Source: Climacium dendroides (lineage: Eukaryota; Streptophyta; Bryopsida; Hypnales; Climaciaceae). Taken from it: 64,000 nucleotides of DNA. Shown piece by piece: positions 24,133 through 36,876 of this stretch; positions within the stretch are counted from its first letter, which is position 1; each line of letters opens with the position of its first letter. Location of the stretch: positions 434,001-498,000 of the forward strand of contig CATNNA010000003.1 in the NCBI GenBank assembly GCA_950106755.1, written 5' to 3'. Under the pieces are notes generated by a model. The model ran no database searches. It was not told the origin of the DNA and worked only from the letters and a program-made list of their open reading frames with translations. A program made the position numbers and the translations under genes.

Positions 24133-25097
24133 ATAATTAGGATTCATGGAAAAACTTAATTTTAAGACAACCTTATTGCTTCCCCACACTTTTTCAATTG
24201 GAATGGGTTTAAAAAAAGCACTCTAAAAATCATGCTGTATTTAATAGAAACCAAACCAATAAATTATATCGGTTTGACGTGGAAGCATGTCCAAAAACGT
24301 AACACACAAGTTGCAATTGTTCAAAATAATTAGGATTCATGGAAAAACTTAATTTTAAGACAACCTTATTGCTTCCCCACACTTTTTCAATTGGAATGGG
24401 TTTAAAAAAAGAACTCTAGAAATCATGCTGTATTTAATAGAAACCAAACCAATAAATTATATCGGTTTGACGTGGAAGCATGTCCAAAAACGTAACACAC
24501 AAGTTGCAATTGTTCAAAATAATGAGGATTCATGGAAAAACTTAATTTTAAGACAACCTTATTGCTTCCCCACACTTTTTCAATTGGAATGGGTTTAAAA
24601 AAAGCACTCTAAAAATCATGCTGTATTTAATAGAAACCAAACCAATAAATTATATCGGTTTGACGTGGAAGCATGTCCAAAAACGTAACACACAAGTTGC
24701 AATTGTTCAAAATAACTAGGATTCATGGAAAAACTTAATTTTAAGACAACCTTATTGCTTCCCCACACTTTTTCAATTGGAATGGGTTTAAAAAAAGCAC
24801 TCTAAAAATCATGCTGTATTTAATAGAAACCAAACCAATAAATTATATCGGTTTGACGTGGAAGCATGTCCAAAAACGTAACACACAAGTTCCAATTGTT
24901 CAAAATAACTAGGATTCATGGAAAAACTTAATTTTAAGACAACCTTATTGCTTCCCCACACTTTTTCAATTGGAATGGGTTTAAAAAAAGCACTCTAAAA
25001 ATCATGCTGTATTTAATAGAAACCAAACCAATAAATTATATCGGTTTGACGTGGAAGCATGTCCAAAAACGTAACACACAAGTTGCAATTGTTCAAA

Positions 25098-25483
25098 ATA
25101 ATTAGGATTCATGGAAAAACTTAATTTTAAGACAACCTTATTGCTTCCCTACACTTTTTCAATTGGAATGGGTTTAAAAAAAGCACTCTAAAAATCATGC
25201 TGTATTTAATAGAAACCAAACCAATAAATTATATCGGTTTGACGTGGAAGCATGTCCAAAAACGTAACACACTAGTTGCAAATGTTCAAAATAACTAGGA
25301 TTCATAGAAAAACTTAATTTTAAGACATCCCTATTGCTTCCCCACACTTTTTCAATTGGAATGGGTTTAAAAAAAGCACTCTAAAAATCATGCTGTATTT
25401 AACAGAAATCAAACCAATAAATTATGTCGCTTTGACGTGGAAGCATGTCCAAAAACGTAACACACAAGTTGCATATTTTCAAA
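25098..25483 (+). repeat. Monomer pair introducing the 'actag...gcaaatg' / 'catagaaa...acatccc' haplotype
   Basis: The A monomer at 25098 ends 'cactagttgcaaatgttc', and the next, at 25291, begins 'ttcatagaaaaac' with 'gacatccctattg', then 'aacagaaatc', 'gtcgc' and a mosaic tail. This is the first appearance of these variants, and it marks the end of the A/B/W-only part of the array. The linked set returns at 48073, 49424, 55986 and 57337. Confidence 0.85.
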
Positions 25484-26641
25484 ATAATGAGGATTCATGG
25501 AAAAACTTAATTTTAAGACAACCTTATTGCTTCCCCACACTTTTTCAATTGGAATGGGTTTAAAAAAAGCACTCTAAAAATCATGCTGTATTTAACAGAA
25601 ATCAAACCAATAAATTATGTCGGTTTGACGTGGAAGCATGTTCGAAAACATAATTTACAAGTTGCATATTTTCAAAATAATTAGGATTCATGGAAAAACT
25701 TAATTTTAAGACAACCTTATTGCTTCCCCACACTTTTTCAATTGGAATGGGTTTAAAAAAAGCACTCTAAAAATCATGCTGTATTTAATAGAAACCAAAC
25801 CAATAAATTATGTGGCTTTGACGTGGAAGCATGTTCGAAAACATAATTTACAAGTTGCATATTTTCAAAATAATTAGGATTCATGGAAAAACTTAATTTT
25901 AAGACAACCTTATTGCTTCCCCACACTTTTTCAATTGGAATGGGTTTAAAAAAAGCACTCTAAAAATCATGCTGTATTTAATAGAAACCAAACCAATAAA
26001 TTATGTCGCTTTGACGTGGAAGCATGTTCGAAAACATAATTTACAAGTTGCATATTTTCAAAATAATTAGGATTCATGGAAAAACTTAATTTTAAGACAA
26101 CCTTATTGCTTCCCCACACTTTTTCAATTGGAATGGGTTTAAAAAAAGCACTCTAAAAATCATGCTGTATTTAATAGAAACCAAACCAATAAATTATATC
26201 GGTTTGACGTGGAAGCATGTCCAAAAACGTAACACACAAGTTGCAATTGTTCAAAATAATGAGGATTCATGGAAAAACTTAATTTTAAGACAACCTTATT
26301 GCTTCCCCACACTTTTTCAATTGGAATGGGTTTAAAAAAAGCACTCTAAAAATCATGCTGTATTTAATAGAAACCAAACCAATAAATTATATCGGTTTGA
26401 CGTGGAAGCATGTCCAAAAACGTAACACACAAGTTGCAATTGTTCAAAATAATGAGGATTCATGGAAAAACTTAATTTTAAGACAACCTTATTGCTTCCC
26501 CACACTTTTTCAATTGGAATGGGTTTAAAAAAAGCACTCTAAAAATCATGCTGTATTTAATAGAAACCAAACCAATAAATTATGTCGCTTTGACGTGGAA
26601 GCATGTTCGAAAACATAATTTACAAGTTGCATATTTTCAAA

Positions 26642-29600
26642 ATAATTAGGATTCATGGAAAAACTTAATTTTAAGACAACCTTATTGCTAACCCCCAACC
26701 TTTTTCAATTGGAATGGGTTTAAAAAAAGCACTCTAAAAATCATGCTGTATTTAATAGAAACCAAACCAATAAATTATGTGGCTTTGACGTGGAAGCATG
26801 TTCGAAAACATAATTTACAAGTTGCATATTTTCAAAATAATTAGGATTCATGGAAAAACTTAATTTTAAGACAACCTTATTGCTTCCCCACACTTTTTCA
26901 ATTGGAATGGGTTTAAAAAAAGCACTCCAAAAATCATGCTGTATTTAATAGAAACCAAACCAATAAATTATGTCGCTTTGACGTGGAAGCATGTTCGAAA
27001 ACATAATTTACAAGTTGCATATTTTCAAAATAATTAGGATTCATGGAAAAACTTAATTTTAAGACAACCTTATTGCTTCCCCACACTTTTTCAATTGGAA
27101 TGGGTTTAAAAAAAGCACTCTAAAAATCATGCTGTATTTAACAGAAATCAAACCAATAAATTATGTCGGTTTGACGTGGAAGCATGTTCGAAAACATAAT
27201 TTACAAGTTGCATATTTTCAAAATAATTAGGATTCATGGAAAAACTTAATTTTAAGACAACCTTATTGCTTCCCCACACTTTTTCAATTGGAATGGGTTT
27301 AAAAAAAGCACTCTAAAAATCATGCTGTATTTAACAGAAATCAAACCAATAAATTATGTCGCTTTGACGTGGAAGCATGTCCAAAAACGTAACACACAAG
27401 TTGCATATTTTCAAAATAATGAGGATTCATGGAAAAACTTAATTTTAAGACAACCTTATTGCTTCCCCACACTTTTTCAATTGGAATGGGTTTAAAAAAA
27501 GCACTCTAAAAATCATGCTGTATTTAACAGAAATCAAACCAATAAATTATGTCGCTTTGACGTGGAAGCATGTTCGAAAACATAATTTACAAGTTGCATA
27601 TTTTCAAAATAATTAGGATTCATGGAAAAACTTAATTTTAAGACAACCTTATTGCTAACCCCCAACCTTTTTCAATTGGAATGGGTTTAAAAAAAGCACT
27701 CTAAAAATCATGCTGTATTTAATAGAAACCAAACCAATAAATTATGTGGCTTTGACGTGGAAGCATGTTCGAAAACATAATTTACAAGTTGCATATTTTC
27801 AAAATAATTAGGATTCATGGAAAAACTTAATTTTAAGACAACCTTATTGCTTCCCCACACTTTTTCAATTGGAATGGGTTTAAAAAAAGCACTCCAAAAA
27901 TCATGCTGTATTTAATAGAAACCAAACCAATAAATTATGTCGCTTTGACGTGGAAGCATGTTCGAAAACATAATTTACAAGTTGCATATTTTCAGAATAA
28001 TTAGGATTCATGGAAAAACTTAATTTTAAGACAACCTTATTGCTTCCCCACACTTTTTCAATTGGAATGGGTTTAAAAAAAGCACTCTAAAAATCATGCT
28101 GTATTTAATAGAAACCAAACCAATAAATTATATCGGTTTGACGTGGAAGCATGTCCAAAAACGTAACACACAAGTTGCAATTGTTCAAAATAACTAGGAT
28201 TCATGGAAAAACTTAATTTTAAGACAACCTTATTGCTTCCCCACACTTTTTCAATTGGAATGGGTTTAAAAAAAGCACTCTAAAAATCATGCTGTATTTA
28301 ATAGAAACCAAACCAATAAATTATATCGGTTTGACGTGGAAGCATGTCCAAAAACGTAACACACAAGTTGCAATTGTTCAAAATAATGAGGATTCATGGA
28401 AAAACTTAATTTTAAGACAACCTTATTGCTTCCCCACACTTTTTCAATTGGAATGGGTTTAAAAAAAGCACTCTAAAAATCATGCTGTATTTAATAGAAA
28501 CCAAACCAATAAATTATGTCGCTTTGACGTGGAAGCATGTTCGAAAACATAATTTACAAGTTGCATATTTTCAAAATAATTAGGATTCATGGAAAAACTT
28601 AATTTTAAGACAACCTTATTGCTTCCCCACACTTTTTCAATTGGAATGGGTTTAAAAAAAGCACTCTAAAAATCATGCTGTATTTAATAGAAACCAAACC
28701 AATAAATTATGTGGCTTTGACGTGGAAGCATGTTCGAAAACATAATTTACAAGTTGCATATTTTCAAAATAATTAGGATTCATGGAAAAACTTAATTTTA
28801 AGACAACCTTATTGCTTCCCCACACTTTTTCAATTGGAATGGGTTTAAAAAAAGCACTCCAAAAATCATGCTGTATTTAATAGAAACCAAACCAATAAAT
28901 TATGTCGCTTTGACGTGGAAGCATGTTCGAAAACATAATTTACAAGTTGCATATTTTCAAAATAATTAGGATTCATGGAAAAACTTAATTTTAAGACAAC
29001 CTTATTGCTTCCCCACACTTTTTCAATTGGAATGGGTTTAAAAAAAGCACTCTAAAAATCATGCTGTATTTAACAGAAATCAAACCAATAAATTATGTCG
29101 GTTTGACGTGGAAGCATGTTCGAAAACATAATTTACAAGTTGCATATTTTCAAAATAATTAGGATTCATGGAAAAACTTAATTTTAAGACAACCTTATTG
29201 CTTCCCCACACTTTTTCAATTGGAATGGGTTTAAAAAAAGCACTCTAAAAATCATGCTGTATTTAACAGAAATCAAACCAATAAATTATGTCGCTTTGAC
29301 GTGGAAGCATGTTCGAAAACATAATTTACAAGTTGCATATTTTCAAAATAATTAGGATTCATGGAAAAACTTAATTTTAAGACAACCTTATTGCTTCCCC
29401 ACACTTTTTCAATTGGAATGGGTTTAAAAAAAGCACTCTAAAAATCATGCTGTATTTAACAGAAATCAAACCAATAAATTATGTCGCTTTGACGTGGAAG
29501 CATGTTCGAAAACATAATTTACAAGTTGCATATTTTCAAAATAATTAGGATTCATGGAAAAACTTAATTTTAAGACAACCTTATTGCTAACCCCCAACCT

Positions 29601-29735
29601 TTTTCAATTGGAATGGGTTTAAAAAAAGCACTCTAAAAATCATGCTGTATTTAATAGAAACCAAACCAATAAATTATGTGGCTTTGACGTGGAAGCATGT
29701 TCGAAAACATAATTTACAAGTTGCATATTTTCAAA
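26642..29735 (+). repeat. 5- and 10-monomer units anchored by 'gctaaccccc' W followed by 'actcc' B
   Basis: Unit 26642-27608 (967 bp): W(195 bp), B(actcc), D, B(aacag, mosaic tail), B(aacag). Unit 27609-29540 (1,932 bp): W(195 bp), B(actcc), A, A, B, W, B(actcc), D, B(aacag), B(aacag). A third unit opens at 29541. The longer unit can be read as the 5-mer with A, A, B, W, B(actcc) inserted, consistent with unequal exchange at the 'actcc' monomers. Confidence 0.8.
27030..27222 (+). repeat. Reference monomer, family D ('aacagaaatc' with 'gtcgg')
   Basis: Family D combines 'aacagaaatc' (for 'aatagaaacc'), 'gtcgg' and the B-type 'ttcgaaaacataatttac' tail. It looks like a B tail joined to the A-like 'cgg' with two extra C/T changes. 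I saw no 'aacag' or 'gtcgg' copy before about 25.3 kb, whereas they are frequent afterwards. It is the main component of the blocks at 48266-50388 and 56179-58301. Confidence 0.9.
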
Positions 29736-30121
29736 ATAATTAGGATTCATGGAAAAACTTAATTTTAAGACAACCTTATTGCTTCCCCACACTTTTTCAA
29801 TTGGAATGGGTTTAAAAAAAGCACTCCAAAAATCATGCTGTATTTAATAGAAACCAAACCAATAAATTATGTCGCTTTGACGTGGAAGCATGTTCGAAAA
29901 CATAATTTACAAGTTGCATATTTTCAAAATAATTAGGATTCATGGAAAAACTTAATTTTAAGACAACCTTATTGCTTCCCCACACTTTTTCAATTGGAAT
30001 GGGTTTAAAAAAAGCACTCTAAAAATCATGCTGTATTTAACAGAAATCAAACCAATAAATTATGTCGGTTTGACGTGGAAGCATGTTCGAAAACATAATT
30101 TACAAGTTGCATATTTTCAAA

Positions 30122-33100
30122 ATAATTAGGATTCATGGAAAAACTTAATTTTAAGACAACCTTATTGCTTCCCCACACTTTTTCAATTGGAATGGGTTTA
30201 AAAAAAGCACTCTGAAAATCATGCTGTATTTAATAGAAACCAAACCAATAAATTATGTCGGTTTGACGTGGAAGCATGTTCGAAAACATAATTTACAAGT
30301 TGCATATTTTCAAAATAATTAGGATTCATGGAAAAACTTAATTTTAAGACAACCTTATTGCTTCCCCACACTTTTTCAATTGGAATGGGTTTAAAAAAAG
30401 CACTCTAAAAATCATGCTGTATTTAACAGAAATCAAACCAATAAATTATGTCGGTTTGACGTGGAAGCATGTTCGAAAACATAATTTACAAGTTGCATAT
30501 TTTCAAAATAATTAGGATTCATGGAAAAACTTAATTTTAAGACAACCTTATTGCTTCCCCACACTTTTTCAATTGGAATGGGTTTAAAAAAAGCACTCTA
30601 AAAATCATGCTGTATTTAACAGAAATCAAACCAATAAATTATGTCGCTTTGACGTGGAAGCATGTCCAAAAACGTAACACACAAGTTGCATATTTTCAAA
30701 ATAATGAGGATTCATGGAAAAACTTAATTTTAAGACAACCTTATTGCTTCCCCACACTTTTTCAATTGGAATGGGTTTAAAAAAAGCACTCTAAAAATCA
30801 TGCTGTATTTAACAGAAATCAAACCAATAAATTATGTCGCTTTGACGTGGAAGCATGTCCAAAAACGTAACACACAAGTTGCATATTTTCAAAATAATGA
30901 GGATTCATGGAAAAACTTAATTTTAAGACAACCTTATTGCTTCCCCACACTTTTTCAATTGGAATGGGTTTAAAAAAAGCACTCTAAAAATCATGCTGTA
31001 TTTAATAGAAACCAAACCAATAAATTATGTCGGTTTGACGTGGAAGCATGTTCGAAAACATAATTTACAAGTTGCATATTTTCAAAATAATTAGGATTCA
31101 TGGAAAAACTTAATTTTAAGACAACCTTATTGCTTCCCCACACTTTTTCAATTGGAATGGGTTTAAAAAAAGCACTCTAAAAATCATGCTGTATTTAATA
31201 GAAACCAAACCAATAAATTATGTGGCTTTGACGTGGAAGCATGTTCGAAAACATAATTTACAAGTTGCATATTTTCAAAATAATTAGGATTCATGGAAAA
31301 ACTTAATTTTAAGACAACCTTATTGCTTCCCCACACTTTTTCAATTGGAATGGGTTTAAAAAAAGCACTCTAAAAATCATGCTGTATTTAATAGAAACCA
31401 AACCAATAAATTATGTGGCTTTGACGTGGAAGCATGTTCGAAAACATAATTTACAAGTTGCATATTTTCAAAATAATTAGGATTCATGGAAAAACTTAAT
31501 TTTAAGACAACCTTATTGCTTCCCCACACTTTTTCAATTGGAATGGGTTTAAAAAAAGCACTCTAAAAATCATGCTGTATTTAATAGAAACCAAACCAAT
31601 AAATTATATCGGTTTGACGTGGAAGCATGTCCAAAAACGTAACACACAAGTTGCAATTGTTCAAAATAATGAGGATTCATGGAAAAACTTAATTTTAAGA
31701 CAACCTTATTGCTTCCCCACACTTTTTCAATTGGAATGGGTTTAAAAAAAGCACTCTAAAAATCATGCTGTATTTAATAGAAACCAAACCAATAAATTAT
31801 ATCGGTTTGACGTGGAAGCATGTCCAAAAACGTAACACACAAGTTGCAATTGTTCAAAATAATGAGGATTCATGGAAAAACTTAATTTTAAGACAACCTT
31901 ATTGCTTCCCCACACTTTTTCAATTGGAATGGGTTTAAAAAAAGCACTCTGAAAATCATGCTGTATTTAACAGAAATCAAACCAATAAATTATGTCGGTT
32001 TGACGTGGAAGCATGTTCGAAAACATAATTTACAAGTTGCATATTTTCAAAATAATTAGGATTCATGGAAAAACTTAATTTTAAGACAACCTTATTGCTT
32101 CCCCACACTTTTTCAATTGGAATGGGTTTAAAAAAAGCACTCTAAAAATCATGCTGTATTTAACAGAAATCAAACCAATAAATTATGTCGGTTTGACGTG
32201 GAAGCATGTTCGAAAACATAATTTACAAGTTGCATATTTTCAAAATAATTAGGATTCATGGAAAAACTTAATTTTAAGACAACCTTATTGCTTCCCCACA
32301 CTTTTTCAATTGGAATGGGTTTAAAAAAAGCACTCTAAAAATCATGCTGTATTTAACAGAAATCAAACCAATAAATTATGTCGCTTTGACGTGGAAGCAT
32401 GTCCAAAAACGTAACACACAAGTTGCATATTTTCAAAATAATGAGGATTCATGGAAAAACTTAATTTTAAGACAACCTTATTGCTTCCCCACACTTTTTC
32501 AATTGGAATGGGTTTAAAAAAAGCACTCTAAAAATCATGCTGTATTTAACAGAAATCAAACCAATAAATTATGTCGCTTTGACGTGGAAGCATGTCCAAA
32601 AACGTAACACACAAGTTGCATATTTTCAAAATAATGAGGATTCATGGAAAAACTTAATTTTAAGACAACCTTATTGCTTCCCCACACTTTTTCAATTGGA
32701 ATGGGTTTAAAAAAAGCACTCTAAAAATCATGCTGTATTTAATAGAAACCAAACCAATAAATTATGTCGGTTTGACGTGGAAGCATGTTCGAAAACATAA
32801 TTTACAAGTTGCATATTTTCAAAATAATTAGGATTCATGGAAAAACTTAATTTTAAGACAACCTTATTGCTTCCCCACACTTTTTCAATTGGAATGGGTT
32901 TAAAAAAAGCACTCTAAAAATCATGCTGTATTTAATAGAAACCAAACCAATAAATTATGTGGCTTTGACGTGGAAGCATGTTCGAAAACATAATTTACAA
33001 GTTGCATATTTTCAAAATAATTAGGATTCATGGAAAAACTTAATTTTAAGACAACCTTATTGCTTCCCCACACTTTTTCAATTGGAATGGGTTTAAAAAA

Positions 33101-36100
33101 AGCACTCTAAAAATCATGCTGTATTTAATAGAAACCAAACCAATAAATTATGTGGCTTTGACGTGGAAGCATGTTCGAAAACATAATTTACAAGTTGCAT
33201 ATTTTCAAAATAATTAGGATTCATGGAAAAACTTAATTTTAAGACAACCTTATTGCTTCCCCACACTTTTTCAATTGGAATGGGTTTAAAAAAAGCACTC
33301 TAAAAATCATGCTGTATTTAATAGAAACCAAACCAATAAATTATATCGGTTTGACGTGGAAGCATGTCCAAAAACGTAACACACAAGTTGCAATTGTTCA
33401 AAATAATGAGGATTCATGGAAAAACTTAATTTTAAGACAACCTTATTGCTTCCCCACACTTTTTCAATTGGAATGGGTTTAAAAAAAGCACTCTAAAAAT
33501 CATGCTGTATTTAATAGAAACCAAACCAATAAATTATGTCGCTTTGACGTGGAAGCATGTTCGAAAACATAATTTACAAGTTGCATATTTTCAAAATAAT
33601 TAGGATTCATGGAAAAACTTAATTTTAAGACAACCTTATTGCTTCCCCACACTTTTTCAATTGGAATGGGTTTAAAAAAAGCACTCTAAAAATCATGCTG
33701 TATTTAACAGAAATCAAACCAATAAATTATGTCGCTTTGACGTGGAAGCATGTCCAAAAACGTAACACACAAGTTGCATATTTTCAAAATAATGAGGATT
33801 CATGGAAAAACTTAATTTTAAGACAACCTTATTGCTTCCCCACACTTTTTCAATTGGAATGGGTTTAAAAAAAGCACTCTAAAAATCATGCTGTATTTAA
33901 CAGAAATCAAACCAATAAATTATGTCGCTTTGACGTGGAAGCATGTCCAAAAACGTAACACACAAGTTGCATATTTTCAAAATAATGAGGATTCATGGAA
34001 AAACTTAATTTTAAGACAACCTTATTGCTTCCCCACACTTTTTCAATTGGAATGGGTTTAAAAAAAGCACTCTAAAAATCATGCTGTATTTAATAGAAAC
34101 CAAACCAATAAATTATGTCGGTTTGACGTGGAAGCATGTTCGAAAACATAATTTACAAGTTGCATATTTTCAAAATAATTAGGATTCATGGAAAAACTTA
34201 ATTTTAAGACAACCTTATTGCTTCCCCACACTTTTTCAATTGGAATGGGTTTAAAAAAAGCACTCTAAAAATCATGCTGTATTTAATAGAAACCAAACCA
34301 ATAAATTATGTGGCTTTGACGTGGAAGCATGTTCGAAAACATAATTTACAAGTTGCATATTTTCAAAATAATTAGGATTCATGGAAAAACTTAATTTTAA
34401 GACAACCTTATTGCTTCCCCACACTTTTTCAATTGGAATGGGTTTAAAAAAAGCACTCTAAAAATCATGCTGTATTTAATAGAAACCAAACCAATAAATT
34501 ATGTGGCTTTGACGTGGAAGCATGTTCGAAAACATAATTTACAAGTTGCATATTTTCAAAATAATTAGGATTCATGGAAAAACTTAATTTTAAGACAACC
34601 TTATTGCTTCCCCACACTTTTTCAATTGGAATGGGTTTAAAAAAAGCACTCTAAAAATCATGCTGTATTTAATAGAAACCAAACCAATAAATTATATCGG
34701 TTTGACGTGGAAGCATGTCCAAAAACGTAACACACAAGTTGCAATTGTTCAAAATAATGAGGATTCATGGAAAAACTTAATTTTAAGACAACCTTATTGC
34801 TTCCCCACACTTTTTCAATTGGAATGGGTTTAAAAAAAGCACTCTAAAAATCATGCTGTATTTAATAGAAACCAAACCAATAAATTATATCGGTTTGACG
34901 TGGAAGCATGTCCAAAAACGTAACACACAAGTTGCAATTGTTCAAAATAATGAGGATTCATGGAAAAACTTAATTTTAAGACAACCTTATTGCTTCCCCA
35001 CACTTTTTCAATTGGAATGGGTTTAAAAAAAGCACTCTGAAAATCATGCTGTATTTAACAGAAATCAAACCAATAAATTATGTCGGTTTGACGTGGAAGC
35101 ATGTTCGAAAACATAATTTACAAGTTGCATATTTTCAAAATAATTAGGATTCATGGAAAAACTTAATTTTAAGACAACCTTATTGCTTCCCCACACTTTT
35201 TCAATTGGAATGGGTTTAAAAAAAGCACTCTAAAAATCATGCTGTATTTAACAGAAATCAAACCAATAAATTATGTCGGTTTGACGTGGAAGCATGTTCG
35301 AAAACATAATTTACAAGTTGCATATTTTCAAAATAATTAGGATTCATGGAAAAACTTAATTTTAAGACAACCTTATTGCTTCCCCACACTTTTTCAATTG
35401 GAATGGGTTTAAAAAAAGCACTCTAAAAATCATGCTGTATTTAACAGAAATCAAACCAATAAATTATGTCGCTTTGACGTGGAAGCATGTCCAAAAACGT
35501 AACACACAAGTTGCATATTTTCAAAATAATGAGGATTCATGGAAAAACTTAATTTTAAGACAACCTTATTGCTTCCCCACACTTTTTCAATTGGAATGGG
35601 TTTAAAAAAAGCACTCTAAAAATCATGCTGTATTTAACAGAAATCAAACCAATAAATTATGTCGCTTTGACGTGGAAGCATGTCCAAAAACGTAACACAC
35701 AAGTTGCATATTTTCAAAATAATGAGGATTCATGGAAAAACTTAATTTTAAGACAACCTTATTGCTTCCCCACACTTTTTCAATTGGAATGGGTTTAAAA
35801 AAAGCACTCTAAAAATCATGCTGTATTTAATAGAAACCAAACCAATAAATTATGTCGGTTTGACGTGGAAGCATGTTCGAAAACATAATTTACAAGTTGC
35901 ATATTTTCAAAATAATTAGGATTCATGGAAAAACTTAATTTTAAGACAACCTTATTGCTTCCCCACACTTTTTCAATTGGAATGGGTTTAAAAAAAGCAC
36001 TCTAAAAATCATGCTGTATTTAATAGAAACCAAACCAATAAATTATGTGGCTTTGACGTGGAAGCATGTTCGAAAACATAATTTACAAGTTGCATATTTT

Positions 36101-36683
36101 CAAAATAATTAGGATTCATGGAAAAACTTAATTTTAAGACAACCTTATTGCTTCCCCACACTTTTTCAATTGGAATGGGTTTAAAAAAAGCACTCTAAAA
36201 ATCATGCTGTATTTAATAGAAACCAAACCAATAAATTATGTGGCTTTGACGTGGAAGCATGTTCGAAAACATAATTTACAAGTTGCATATTTTCAAAATA
36301 ATTAGGATTCATGGAAAAACTTAATTTTAAGACAACCTTATTGCTTCCCCACACTTTTTCAATTGGAATGGGTTTAAAAAAAGCACTCTAAAAATCATGC
36401 TGTATTTAATAGAAACCAAACCAATAAATTATATCGGTTTGACGTGGAAGCATGTCCAAAAACGTAACACACAAGTTGCAATTGTTCAAAATAATGAGGA
36501 TTCATGGAAAAACTTAATTTTAAGACAACCTTATTGCTTCCCCACACTTTTTCAATTGGAATGGGTTTAAAAAAAGCACTCTAAAAATCATGCTGTATTT
36601 AATAGAAACCAAACCAATAAATTATATCGGTTTGACGTGGAAGCATGTCCAAAAACGTAACACACAAGTTGCAATTGTTCAAA
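30122..36683 (+). repeat. Higher-order repeat of 9, 8, 8 and 9 monomers
   Basis: Copies: 30122-31858 (9), 31859-33402 (8), 33403-34946 (8) and 34947-36683 (9). The full unit is D(actctg), D, B(aacag, mosaic tail) twice, D-like with 'aatag', W, W, A, A. The 'actctg' marker falls at 30214, 31951 and 35039, offsets of 1,737 (9 x 193) and 3,088 (16 x 193). The second copy lacks its last A. In the third copy a single B monomer with G-junction stands in place of the two D monomers. G-junctions ('tgagg') follow each mosaic tail and each A in the unit. Confidence 0.9.
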
Positions 36684-36876
36684 ATAATGAGGATTCATGG
36701 AAAAACTTAATTTTAAGACAACCTTATTGCTTCCCCACACTTTTTCAATTGGAATGGGTTTAAAAAAAGCACTCTAAAAATCATGCTGTATTTAATAGAA
36801 ACCAAACCAATAAATTATGTGGCTTTGACGTGGAAGCATGTTCGAAAACATAATTTACAAGTTGCATATTTTCAAA

